A DNA stretch of 64,000 bases, taken from contig OX419757.1 in the NCBI GenBank assembly GCA_948567375.1, positions 70,873,836 through 70,937,835 of the forward strand, read 5' to 3'. Below, piece by piece: positions 34,046 through 45,999 of the stretch (the stretch's first letter is position 1; every line of letters starts with the position of its first letter). This DNA is from Lunularia cruciata (taxonomy: Eukaryota; Streptophyta; Marchantiopsida; Lunulariales; Lunulariaceae). Position numbers and translations under genes: made by a program. The notes under the pieces were generated by a model. That model saw nothing but the letters and a program-made list of their open reading frames with translations, was not told where the DNA came from and ran no database searches.

Positions 34046-35425
34046 TTGGTGGTTAAGTCCCTCTAATTCCAAATAGCTATCTACTCCAAGTATGTGATAT
34101 GTCTTATGGTGGGCAAAAATCAAGATGACAAGTGCTATTGAGCCCCATTGTTAGTTGCTTATTGGCAATTTATATTACATCAAGAGTGAATCAACTATAG
34201 GTCAAGTACATCAAGGACATAACTATTGTCTTTGAGGAACCATTGTAAGGGGAGGAGTCAAACATGCCATATGCCATCCTCTTGAACAGATATCACACAC
34301 CATTGTAGTAGCAGCTCCACCAAAAGAGTCACATAACATACACCACAAGCTTGCACGTACACTACCAAGCTTGGGTCCATAGTGCCATCAATGTTTGGGA
34401 GGTGGCATGGCACACAATTGTACACATGATTCTTCCAAAAAACACCACCATATCCTTCCAACATGAGGACTCTAGAAAGCAAAACCTCATGCATTCTCAA
34501 GACAGTATGGTTTATAGTCACATCAAGTATTGTCCTTATAATCTACTAGAGATATACATAATCACTTGGATGGAATTGATGGATCAAGGATCTATAACCT
34601 CCTCCTTGAATAGTAGCATAAAATAAGATATCCTTATGTTGATCAATTATTAATTTCTCAAAGTCCATCAACTTCACACAACAAAAGGTCTCGGCCCATT
34701 GAGAACATGTGTTCACCCATCATGTTTGGACCATCCAACTCCAAAACTACAATAACATCACAACAAATAGCTATAGGTAAATATGGATCTCATTCATTGA
34801 GTAGAAAGTAAGGAGGGAAGGATGCTAAGGAGGCTTGTAGGTTGAACTGATAGCCCATAGCCAACCAAAGTATTGGAGATTCCAATCTCTCAAGTGACTT
34901 CTCTGTAGATTTTACTTCTACAATCCTCTCTTCATCATCTGAAACACTCTCTCTACAAAACCATCTACCTAAGGGTGATAGTGAGAGGTAGTGTGGTGAT
35001 CAATCAAGGCCACAAGACCTGAAATTATCACAAGAATTCTAGACCTTGATCAATCAAAATCTCAATTGGTGCACCAAAATGACTAAGAATCCAATCCAAG
35101 AATGAGTAAGTTATCCCTTCATTGGACTTTTCAAGAAGTGCCACCAACTCAATCCACTTGGAGTAGTGCTCCATCATATTGGTACTACTCACACTCTATT
35201 ATCCTCCCATACTCAAAGAAAGTGTCAGCCTTCCAATCTAAACCAATTTGCTTGTTGAAGAACATGTTCTCATTCCTTAATACCAATTGTGCCATCCACA
35301 ACACCATTGTGAAGATAATCCATCACTAAGATATCAGCATGAATGTCTCATTGACCTATACCAATATCTGCACCCTTTGGATCTAGGACCTCAACAACTC
35401 TTCCTATGTGTACTAAGAGAGAAAC
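34046..35425 (-). pseudogene. Gypsy integrase relic
   Basis: On the minus strand at about 35075-34920 one reads FGAPIEILIDQGLEF, then (after stops and a shift) LIDHHTTSHYHP, a TAG, VDGFVERVFQMMKRGL. These are the middle and end of a retroviral-type integrase core: the Asp in IDQG and the Glu in VERV are two of the three catalytic acids. Sequence down to 34050 should be the integrase C-terminal region but is heavily broken. Orientation and the purine tract at 34035-34045 place it as the 3' half of a minus-strand Gypsy element. Confidence 0.65.
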
Positions 35426-35611
35426 CATTAGTGACTCAAAAACTATAGATAGAAAGGTATATGCATGCCAACCTTGCACTATCTCCTCATTTGTCTCACC
35501 AGCCAACGTGCTAGATATCATTAGAGCCTCAAAAAATATACATAGAAAGGTAAAGGCATGCCAAATTTGCATTAGCTCCTCATTTGTCTCACCATGCCAA
35601 TGTGCTCTAGT
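35426..35611 (-). repeat. 93-bp tandem duplication
   Basis: Two units, 35426-35518 and 35519-35611, about 80% alike. The period is a multiple of three, and on the minus strand both units read open with a shared ETNEE and WHA(F/Y)TFL, so the duplication was probably in coding sequence upstream of the integrase relic. Confidence 0.65.
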
Positions 35612-36627
35612 CTGATCTTACTAATCGGGACATGGGTTTCTACTCAACCCATCTACATCACACTTCACCACTCTAACATTGACATGAAACTTGCAATTGA
35701 AACCATAGGAGATTTTCACTTGGATGTCATTTCCACTCTTCAATCCAATCTAGCTCTCATTCTAGAGTGCATTTTGGCTCACTCCTCCCTCTCTATCATC
35801 AAGATTTGTAGAGCTTTTTAAAATAGTGTAGTAGTTGCCTAATTTGTGAAGTAAAGTGAAAGATGGTGAGGAAGATTTTTTTCTAAATGATTCCTCATCA
35901 CTATGTCCATATATTATATTACTTAGAAAACCTTGAGTATTTCTATCAAATTCATGACAATTACAACAAGCCAATCCAAAAGAGTACAATTTTTAGTTAC
36001 ATAGCCACTTATCTTGTTTGACAATGGAAAGGATTTCCAAATTTGTTGAGTGGAGATAAATTGTATAAAAAGTGGGCAAGGTACATAAAATCATACAAGG
36101 AAGTAGAAGAACAAGACTACAATGGAAGGCTTCATCAACAAAGAGCACAAATGGGGATGGAGAGCAATAGATTGTAAATTAATTCATATATGTCTTCACT
36201 TTGACCAAATGGATTCAATGTTTAATGATTGTGCAAATATATCTCCCTTAGCACTCATGAGTATTGATATGGGAGACAAGGTTCATATCCAAGACTAATT
36301 GTTGGAAATGAGATTCATGTCTTAGAGGAAGATGTAGTGCCATAAGGAGATAAATGGACTAGAAGTTCCTCACTCAAAGGAGGAAGAATTTGGAGAGGAT
36401 TCTCCTACATGAGCCTTATCACAAGGAATTCAGTTTACTATCTTCCATACCTAAGGACCACAAGAGTATTTTTATGGGGTGAAGAAGAGAGTCAAGCTAG
36501 CTCTCAGTATATTCTATTAATACATGAAGATGTTTTGTCTACAAGTGTTCCATCTAGGTGTGAAGATAACATTCCATCTATGAGAGCAATAAGAACAATA
36601 GAGGAAATACTCTTTAGGGAAGCCTAA
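35612..36627. other. Decayed sequence, no gene seen
   Basis: Probably further remains of the Gypsy element, but I recognise no domain. Confidence 0.4.
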
Positions 36628-36867
36628 TGTAATACCATTAGCAAAAATTATCTAGAGGTGAAAATCGGCATAGTAATATCTATAGGGATGTCATATATGA
36701 TGGTCTTAGTAGATCAGATAAAATTGTCACCAAAAGAGTACTTCCACTAATGATGTAGAGGTTGAAAACACCCTAAAAACTTTAGAGCTAATTTTGGAGT
36801 CCTAAACAAATGAATAAGGCCTAAACAAATGAATAAGGTCTAAAAACAATTCTTCTACACTATTTTT
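36628..36867 (+). repeat. TGTAATAC-family LTR, left part
   Basis: Starts TGTAATACCATTAGC and follows the nested LTR at 27241 through ccaaaagagtacttccactaat to cctaaacaaatgaataaggcc. The 18-bp unit ggcctaaacaaatgaata is doubled near 36817. The right part is cut off by the LTR that follows. Confidence 0.6.
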
Positions 36868-37375
36868 ATAAAGATCAAGAGAAATAGAAGAATGGAATAT
36901 CAAAGTGAAAGAGACACATTGAGACTCATTCAGAGTTTCCCTCATTCAAGAGTCTCAATGAGGGAAACTAGAATGCCTAGCATGAGCTTGGACTTTGGTA
37001 TTTACAGGGAAGCATACAAGGCTCTTGAGAAGCTTCTCAAGAAGCTTGCTCAAAGCTTCTTTCTTAGAGTGCAAGTCAAGGTAACTAGGAAGTTTCTCGA
37101 GAAATTTCTTTCTAAAATTTGCCTACTTGGCGTGCAAGCTAAGCTATCCAAGAGGCTTCCTTCTAGAAGCCACCTACCTGGTATGCAAGCTAAGCTAGCT
37201 AGGAAACTTCCCAAAAAGCTTCCTCCTATAAGCCACCACTTTGCATGCATGTTCTCCAATACTTGGAAAGTACCAAGTAGCTTCCTAGATGTTTCTAGAA
37301 TATTATAGGCTAATTTGGCCTATTTGCTACTTTGTTAATCTTGACTAACTCATTAGTAAACTCCATATTGTTATA
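36868..37375 (-). mobile_element. Solo LTR of the G2 Gypsy family
   Basis: On the minus strand it matches the LTRs at 57777 and 61081, from the opening (TATAACAATATGGAG, first TG mutated to TA) through the aagcttct-rich centre to ttccattcttctatttctct. There is no gag or pol beside it, so it is a solo LTR, older than the other two. Its centre is a tangle of aagcttctagaagctt palindromes. Confidence 0.75.
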
Positions 37376-38689
37376 GATGAGTGGCAAGAGTAGATATAAA
37401 AGTAGATGATGAAACCAAAGTGTAGGAGACACTTGTAGATAACTTGGATGAAGAAGCCAACGTAGAAGTAATACTCGGATTGGATCCGAGTTAGTAGTAA
37501 TTACACGTTTAAAGTAGCAGTTTTGTAAATAGAGTCACTTTGTATTTGCAACATAATAGGAAGTTATTGTAAAAGTTAAGTAGTTTAGGTGGTTTGTGTA
37601 ACTTCCAAGTAGTTTGACTATTTAGAGCAGCCATTCAAAGTGTTTTGTATTCAATAATGAGTAGAAGATAATTAATGTTGATGTAACACTCATCATTTTC
37701 CTTAGTTTAGAGTATCAAATGAACACATGAAGAAATTTGGATTGAAATTGAGGGATTATTAGATGTTGGATTCTATAATTTTGAATTTCATTTAGTGTGT
37801 CTGATCTTGAGTGTAGCGCCCCAAAGCAATACCTTGACGGAAATGTGAAAACTATATTATAGTCAATATTTATCATTGGTAGCCGAAGACAATAAGTTGA
37901 TGCAAAGTCACTTTGAAATGTGAAGTTGTACCTTTTTTGGAAGGGTGGTATACAATTATGAGATAAAGTCATATCATGGCAAAGTAACAATCCTCATATA
38001 GATTGAATCATCACAATTGATGTCAATTTGGACTAGAAATGAAGAATTGTGATTTTAAGTGACATCTATTTGTAGTAAACCCTCTAGCGAGTGTTTGATA
38101 CACTCCTTTGGATATGCTTTCTACCCAAGAGATTAAAGATGCAACCAATAGAACTACCAAGTTACTTTCAGTTTGTATCTGAACATTTGTGACATGTATC
38201 TCTTTAGGAACAAACGATTACTCACACATTACTACAAAAGTGATATATGTTGAGTTGTCACACATGTCCCTATCCATCAAAGAAGATAAGCATTCTTGGT
38301 TCTATTGTTTAATTGCACTCTCAATGCATGCAAAGAATGCCATCTTCCTTCCAATATACAAATGCAATGCTCATTCAACACATCGGCTTTTGCTCTATTG
38401 ATATTGAAATCTTTCTTATCTTGGGTGTGTACCTATTCAAAAGAAAGTACTAGATGAGCCATGTGCATATTTCCAACATCACAATCATGTAACAAGTATA
38501 GATTGCACTCAAATGTATTAGAACCTCCTCTTTGATTCAGTTGAGACCAAAGTTCAGATTTCTACAAACATATCATGTCAAGTCATGACATGAACCATGC
38601 ATATCTGCACAAAATAGAAGAACCACATTAGATCACAAATAATTCTTTCAATGTTTCAACTTAAATGCTAAAGGATTCCATGTAAAGGA
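37376..38689. other. No gene seen
   Basis: AT-rich, short open frames only, no recognised repeat. Confidence 0.45.
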
Positions 38690-38912
38690 TTTACGGACCT
38701 CATGAAAATGTCTTTACAAGATCCAATGGAACCTCAAAACCTCCTTTTTATTGGCAAGTTGCATTCTTCCATCCCAAATATAAATAGTTCTATAATCCTT
38801 TACATGGACCTCATGTAAAAAATGTATTTACAAGATCCAACAGAACCTCAAAACCTCCTTTTTTATTGGCGAGTTGCATTCTTCCATCCCCAATATAAAT
38901 AATTCTATAATT
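38690..38912. repeat. Tandem duplication of about 111 bp
   Basis: Two units starting ggacctcatg (38695 and 38806) share ttacaagatccaa-ngaacctcaaaacctcctttt and gcattcttccatccc; roughly 90% identity. Confidence 0.8.
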
Positions 38913-40508
38913 TAAAGTCCATGTTATGTCAGAGCCTATCTAAGGGTATTTATCTTACAGTCGTCAAAAATCAATTCTACACTTACATATATTGTAAAGT
39001 TCTATCTTATCTTACATACATGGTAAAGTTCTATCTTATCTCCCATAGAACTTTGACGTAAAGTATGTTTTAACCCATACCCAGGTTCATGAACAAAAAC
39101 TATGATTAGGATGCTTGATAAGAAATGAGTTTTCATAGTAAAACTATCATTTACCTCTTTTATCATTATCAGTAGGATAGTGTGAAAATATCCTTTTTAT
39201 TCGAGTGAACCACATCTATACTCTAGTTCTCTATGTTTAGCCCAGATAAGATAGGATGACGTTAGTGGGTTTTGATTCCAGATTTTTCGAAAATATATTT
39301 TATTGATTAAATGAATTTTATTTACTACAAAAATAGTTATTAAATTATGAACTACATTTATTTTCAAAATTTACAAAATTGCTACCAAAGTCAAGTCCTT
39401 ATAGTCAAAATTTACAAAATACCCCATATGGATCAGCGCCCTATAAATAAACTAGTTTATCAAACTGGTTAAGAAAATCATCGGGAAATCAAAAGGACAT
39501 GACAATTTGAGGAGATAGTTGAGAACCGTAAAGTAAAATTAATGGGTCACTTTGTAACACATCCATATAGAATTTGACAAGACCGCCCTTAAAAAGGATT
39601 AACAATATCGCTATGGAGGATTAACATATAATGATAATAATTCAAACGATTTGCAGTATCCACATGAAATAAGTCATGTTAATAATTCCAAAAAATGCCA
39701 TACTAGCTGAATTTGAGTATTTATTTTCGTTAGCTGAATTTGAGTATTTATTAATGAGTTATTCTTTTAAACAAACCAGTCCCGCCGGTCATTGGCACCG
39801 CCTTCCCATGTTGAGTATGCGCTAAATGTGCCCAGGCTCTTTAGTAGCGGGCAAACTGGCAAGCCATGTATGTCCCCTGATCTCGCCAGTGCCAAACCAT
39901 TGTGCACAGGAATCTGTCAACAATCGCACTTATGGCTGAGAATTGAGCCTTAACAATATCTACGCTTCCGCTCTATGATCTGATCGTGTTTACAGGCACA
40001 ACTAAAATCAATCGAATTGCTAGACATAGCTGTTGTGTTCCTTCCCGACGAGGCTTTTAATCTGTATGCATTTACATCGTGCAAGTAAACTCTACAGGAG
40101 AAGAATCGCATCTATGGACCGTCTTGGAGGTCTACTGGAGGTATTCCACTCAATCTGGCTGTGGCCCAGCCATCAATGTCGCCAGCGAGAAGCACGATAA
40201 CCTAACGTTAATACAAAAACAATACTGGCAAGCTGCCTACAGTTCTCTGTAGGCATTTCACGAGTGTTGTCGCTGCATTCATAATGCGAAGCATATTGAG
40301 GCTCACATCTTCTTCCTCTATCCTCCTTGTTGCAGCAGAAGTGAATGTCTGGTATCCCGCTACAGGTGCCGTCTACAGGGTGAAACCATATTAGTCATCA
40401 ACGACGGTATCTTCACGTTGCTTTCCTTTCCCATGAGATGGGTACCGAGGCGGTAATCTCTCAAGCAGCCTGGGCTTTTAAACATATGTTATGCCGTTCA
40501 GCTGATTA
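38913..40508. other. Intergenic with minor repeats
   Basis: A 21-base unit, agctgaatttgagtatttat-t, is doubled at 39705 and 39732; gtaaagttctatcttatct is doubled near 38994 and 39022 and followed by an inverted partial copy. GC rises after 39.78 kb, but no gene is evident. Confidence 0.45.
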
Positions 40509-40548
40509 TACAGTATGAACCCTCGTTCGACATACTGTAGAACGAGGG
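40509..40548. repeat. Two interleaved perfect 9-bp inverted repeats
   Basis: Order A-B-A'-B': TACAGTATG (40509-40517), CCCTCGTTC (40520-40528), CATACTGTA (40531-40539), GAACGAGGG (40540-40548). A pairs with A' and B with B', so in a transcript they could form alternative hairpins or a pseudoknot. Confidence 0.75.
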
Positions 40549-41204
40549 CGAAGCCATGCTCTACGATTGGAAACCGCGGCGGCGCTGCAGTCCTACTCGT
40601 CCATGATACAGATTCTTATCCACTGTACATACCAGTTCATTATCTATCTCCTCCAATACCCGTCTGACTTGATCTTTTGGGTTTCTGTAAGTTAGGCCAA
40701 CTAGGGCAACTGTTCCAAAGATAGAACCTCGAATGACTAAAATACAGAGCCCGAAACTTTCATAGAGTAAGAGTTTGTACACTGACAGCCACGGTCCGGG
40801 CAATTAGTAGAAGAGTGTTGATGTTTTGTTGGAGTATCAAAAAGCTGGGAATAGCAATCAGCGACAATTGTTCACTGAGTACGGTCTGCGCAATGAGCTG
40901 AACAGTGTTGTAATTTCTTTGAGGATAGACGAGCTGGGACTGTGCCGATCAGCCGAGAGTTGAACTGAGACTGGCAAAACCAACTCTAAAGACCCTGATC
41001 TGTATTTGAACGACAACAGTTCGTTCTCTTGCAGCAGATAAAATTTCGTTCTTCGCTTAGGGTTGTTTGTATCAACAGCCGTTGACATGGAATTGTTTGC
41101 TCCATATAAGAGACTGCTTGCTCCCTATAAGGGACTGCGGCCCCCACTCTGTGTCTTGATTTCACGGTTGTTGGATTCCATTCCGAAGTTATTTCCTGCC
41201 CCCT
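40549..41204. other. No recognised gene
   Basis: Minus frames at 40561-40803 (80 codons) and 40858-41088 (76 codons) have no domain I know. The first ends just beside the interleaved palindromes. Confidence 0.35.
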
Positions 41205-41335
41205 TAGGTGCATCTTAGGTGGTGTAGGGCAGATAATATTGGAGCTTAGTCACATTTTACCTCCAATGTCTTTTCCTTGTAGGGTTTGATAGAGTGTTCC
41301 CATCCTTCTTGTTATCCTACGCGGTAGCGTTTTCC
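41205..41335 (+). repeat. LINE 3'-end fragment
   Basis: Matches catcttaggtgg-tgtagggcaga, ggagcttagtcacattttacc, ccttgtagggtttgatagagtgttcccatcc and cctacgcggtagcg. Only the end of the ORF and the 3' UTR are present. Confidence 0.7.
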
Positions 41336-41639
41336 CCTTCCTAGCCCTTCATTTGATATGTCATGTCATGACATGTGCCTTTACAGTCTTTGCTGAGGAA
41401 AGATTGAAACCCACACTGCGTTAGAAAGTTTGTCGCATCCGTGACCTAATTGAGCTTCTCTCTTGCTGTCGCCGTAGATATAGCTGCCTTAGCATTACCT
41501 CAACTTCAAGCGTGTACGTCTGGTACAAGCGCAGGAGAGAGGGTCCAAATGCGCCGTGGATGTTGCGGTCAAAGACTATGACGTGTAAGGTGAGTCATGG
41601 AGCATTTGCCATGTCATAGTTGCCAGTGCGAGGGTAACG

Positions 41640-42345
41640 ATAGTGAAGTCTAGCTAGGTACAAAAGGAGGACCATGATGCTATTAGAGACCTAATGTTTG
41701 TTAAGGCGGGAGAGTGGATATTTAGCTTAGAAGGAATGTTAGTATATTTTGCAAATGACACGAGTCAACATAGATTTATACTTGGACCAAAATGATCAAA
41801 TGACAATTATGGATGTCATGGTTACAAACCCTATGCAAGATACTGTCTTGGAATGAGTGATTACCCATCCTCTAGATGTGCGGCGAGCGCAACAGCAAGT
41901 CGTAAGGTCTCCAAGGAAAGAGGCATGCAATGAGATCACCTCTTTGTTCCTCTTGCCTTGGAGTTATATGGAGCAATGGACATGGTGTTTGACACATTTG
42001 TCACGGAGTGCACGAGAGCTTATCATGTTAAGCGCCAGGGGGTAACATTTCACTCTCATACTTTGTAGCATATTTTAGACAACGTATGTCCATTGCTCTA
42101 TAAAGGGCATTGACTGGTGCAATCCATAAAAGGAGAGCAATCACATTAGGTGATCCTTCTTTGAATGCTCCAATTATATGTAGACCACACGACTTACATA
42201 GCTCGGATATCTTAGGTGTAGTGGGGTAGATTTCTCATATAGACTCTATTGAGGCTTGGCCCCATTTTACCTTTTTCATCTCTCCCTTGTACAGCTTGAT
42301 GGGGCCTTCCCATACTTCATTTTTTCTATGCAGTCATTTTTTCGA
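41640..42345 (+). mobile_element. LINE copy L3: 5'-truncated, decayed
   Basis: Aligns with L1 from the HDAIRD codons (ccatgatgctattagagac, 41670) to the 3' UTR (hairpin gatggggccttcccatac at 42298). Colinear but with frameshifts and stops, e.g. in the nuclease region near 41850-41930. A minus-strand partner copy is L2. Confidence 0.8.
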
Positions 42346-42946
42346 TAAATACAAAAGGGGGTTTCATAAATAGTTTTGACTGATTCCTATGAGATAATTA
42401 ATAAACTTTGTAATTACTTTTAGTGAACTTGGTAAGAAAATGAGGTGTGAATAAATGAACGTGCAATAAATTATGTTAAGGGACATTTGGGATAACGCAA
42501 GTTACATGTGCAAGTCCTATATTACATACGTTTAAGAATCTAGTATTGAAATAAATGATTGTTAGAAGAGGTGACATGGCATCTTGAGAGGGTTCATGTC
42601 TTTTTGTGGGTGATTTTTAGAGTGTGATTTATGAAATCTCCTATATCCAAAATTCCATTCTCAACTATTCAAACTCAAATTCACCATTGGTGTGCAAATG
42701 CTTCTGTAAGGAAACTAAGTGACGGGTTTTCTAGTTTTGTATTGGTGTGGTGGTTCATTTCCATAGATTAGTACGGCAAGGGAGATAGTGCAAGTTATGA
42801 AGAATGATCCGTGCTGCCCTATGGAAACTAAGAAATTGATTAAACATCAAAAAAATTTACTCCAAAAGGACAACAATTGGCGGCTACGGTGCCATCGAGT
42901 GGCAACGGGCAAAATCCTATTAATCCTAAATTAACACATTACACCT
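42346..42946. other. No gene; short repeat at right end
   Basis: The segment 42888-42946 (ggtgccatcgag-ggcaacgggc to ttaacacattacacc) has diverged partners at 43513-43575 and 45038-45100. Nothing else is seen. Confidence 0.45.
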
Positions 42947-43502
42947 TGTAATACTTTGAGGATAGGGGACCCAAAGATAAACACACAATGAGAAACACAC
43001 AGTTTCACACTCAAACCCTCGATGCTCCAAAGGAGCACCTTGATTGTATTATATAGCAAAGGGGACTACCCTTGCAAAAGCTTCACCCTTGGGTCAGATC
43101 CATCCATGTATATGATCTCTACCCTTAGATTAGTTGTATGCATGGGTGACATGTAGGTCTTGATCCTATCTGGTTGGTCAAACCACCTTTGACCAAAGGG
43201 AATCTTTTTGTAAGAATCTCCAAATCGCATGGTTGAGTATTGTTGGAAGGCTCTTGATGAGACAAACCAAGGAGCAGGAATGGAGAAGACTGAGCACATT
43301 TTCAAGGCCTAATTCATCTGTTTAGGCCTTCAAAATTGGCTCTAAAGTTTCTAGGCTATTTTTGACTCCTACCCTATTAGTAGAAGTACTCTTTTGGTGA
43401 CACCCCTATTTGATATACCTAGCACATCATACTTAACATCCTTCCAAATGTTACCAAGCCAATTTTCACCTTTAGCTAATATGTCTAGCTATTTGTATTA
43501 CA
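42947..43502 (-). mobile_element. Solo LTR, TGTAATAC family
   Basis: Ends TGTAATAC and GTATTACA, flanked by cacct (42942-42946) and tacct (43503-43507), a 5-bp target duplication with one change. The interior matches the LTR at 27241 on the opposite strand, with a single copy of the unit that is doubled there. A TATA-like tatataataca lies near 43050. Confidence 0.8.
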
Positions 43503-45999
43503 TACCTCAAGAATGGGTGCCATCGAGCAACTACGAGCGAAAGCATGTTTAATCCCAAATTAACCAAAGACACCAAGCACAATTGACATTGACCCGCGGT
43601 TTCCATGGTAGACATGCAATTGACCTTATGGAGTTTAGGCCATTAGTTATAAACAACCTCAAACTGTGCCACGTGTTTATAAAATTTTTCAATCAAGTTC
43701 TGGTGATAGCAAGTGACGAGGTGATGGCAAATTAAATGCATAGTTATTGTGGTGAAGTTCAATGCATGCACTTGAAGAAGATAATGATGATTGGTAGAAA
43801 TCATGAGTGGTTTTTATTCCAACTTGCACTTTTATCCATGGCCAAAGCTCATCCAATTGATCTTTTACTAGCAACAGTTTTTCTAATGAAGTCAAGAAAA
43901 TGTTTCTCCATTCTTCTCCACATGTACGTGTCCAAATGAGTGTTTTGTGTTTTGGATGAATATATTTTAGACCATAGGTGTTAGTAGCATATGGAACCAT
44001 GAGCTTATTTAACTTCCTCAGTTTACAAAGTCAGTCTCAAATGGGGTTTTGAACCAAGATGTGCAGATTTGGGAAGCGGAGATCATGGAGATAGTCAAAG
44101 ATCTCATGCATGGGTATATTTTGTCAAGATATTGTGATTGGCACAACTCTTGAATTACCTAGCTCAGCTTGCTTGTTTTGCATTTAGAATCTCTAGATTT
44201 ATCTTCTTGCCAAAATAGATAAGGTCTTAGAATTAGTTTGTGCAAATATCTTGCGTGTTTGACATGATGTAAAGTGCTTGTTTGGAGATTTTAATAACTC
44301 AAAATTTGTTCAATGACCGTTTGAAACACTCAACTTACCTCATTAGATCTTGGTGTTTCTCTTCGATAATGGAATCTCTTATAACTGCATCTTTGGTTCA
44401 GTTTTCTTGAACAACTGGAAGGAAAGCAAGGAAGGTTTTCTTTTGGAACTCCCTTCCACATATATCTCTATCTGAGGTTCCACATATATCTCTATCTGAG
44501 GCTGAGTTCCTTACCACCTCATGAATCTAGACATCAAGTTACAAGGATGTTTTGAGTCCACATATTGCAACTTCAGCGGTTAAGCTTTACCTACTGCCTG
44601 CAAATTTTGAGAATCAATTCTAAGGGGGAGAATTGCCCCAAATCCACAACCCAGCCTGATGTCACTGTTACAATTCAGTAAAAGGCAAAATCTAAAATAT
44701 TCCTTAATAACATTGTCCACCGTTGTAATCTTGTCTTCATCAAAAGCTATAGTTTGCACTCCATGTCTCAAGTAGCATTTGTCAAAGTTGTCTCACTTTT
44801 AACTTCTCAGCCTCACGTTGAGATAGAAATATGGACTATCTTACAATTAGGGCTAAGAATCTGAATTCATAAGTTTCTTAACTTTGTTGAACTTAAGCTC
44901 TCCCTCCTATTGAAGTGACAAGTTACCGCCAAACATTTTGTCCCAAAATTGAAAATATACATGGTTATATTCCTTACCAAAGAGGATCCATTGAGGAATG
45001 AAACATCATAGAATGTGCATGAAAATATATGGGCTAAGGGCGCCATCGAGCTACGATGGGTGAAAGCCTATTTAATTCTAAATTAACATATTACACCGAG
45101 CGGCAACTAGCACCGTCCAACATTTATGTGTGCCTTTTCCTTATTATGTTGGGCGTCAACAGGCAACCACCTACCAACCAACTCCTTCCAATGTACACCG
45201 CGTGTCACTCAATATCTTCCAATGCACACTGAATGTCACCAGATGCTTTCTTGCCTTCTTATATTTTGGAAACAATACTAGATTGACATTCTCAAAACAA
45301 TTGAAGAAAAATAATAAAATAATTTTTCACTAGAGAGAAACATGTTCTCATTCCATATACTCATTGGTTCTACACGAGTATTATCTCTCAACATGTCCCA
45401 CTTAATTCTTGAATCTATAAAGATAACACCCATGAGTGCTACCTCTTCGGTATGCTCTACTCTCTTCCCATTCTATGCACAATTAACAATAGAGGAGAAT
45501 AAAAGATTATTTGAGAAAAATATCTCTCTAAATTTCAAACAAGTAAATTACAGAATTTAGATGGCGCTTCAATTGGATTCACACCCCCTCCTTCCAACCT
45601 GCACAAATTCTTCCCACCCCGCACCCATCCTTCCCACTCTGATGTCAATTTCTCATTTCTCGTTCTTGTCCATCTTGCGATGTTCACCTACATCTAGAGA
45701 AGAACCATCACCCTTCTTTCGGTGACAACCCAATTCATTCAACCCAACCCAATACGTGCGAAAAACTCAGTATCCTTTATTTCGTATAAACGACCTCTTA
45801 TAGAACTGATTAATAATAGAGAACATGGATTGAATTCCGTAGTGGGCCCGCACCCATATTGATTTAGTACACTCTTCATCTAAATCTATATGCAAATATA
45901 CCGAGCTCTCCCAAGAAAAAGTTTTCACGAAGCTCTGTATATTTCCATATAGAGCTTCGGATAACTATTTCTTAAACCCCCTAATGTTCCTATTCCAGT
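43503..45999. other. No recognised gene
   Basis: A 24-bp unit (ccacatatatctctatctgagg-t) is doubled at about 44455-44502. Open frames are short and lack motifs. Confidence 0.4.

Noticed and set aside
36892..37308. 138-codon plus frame as a gene
   Set aside because: It lies wholly in the minus-strand G2 solo LTR and is made of aagctt palindromes.
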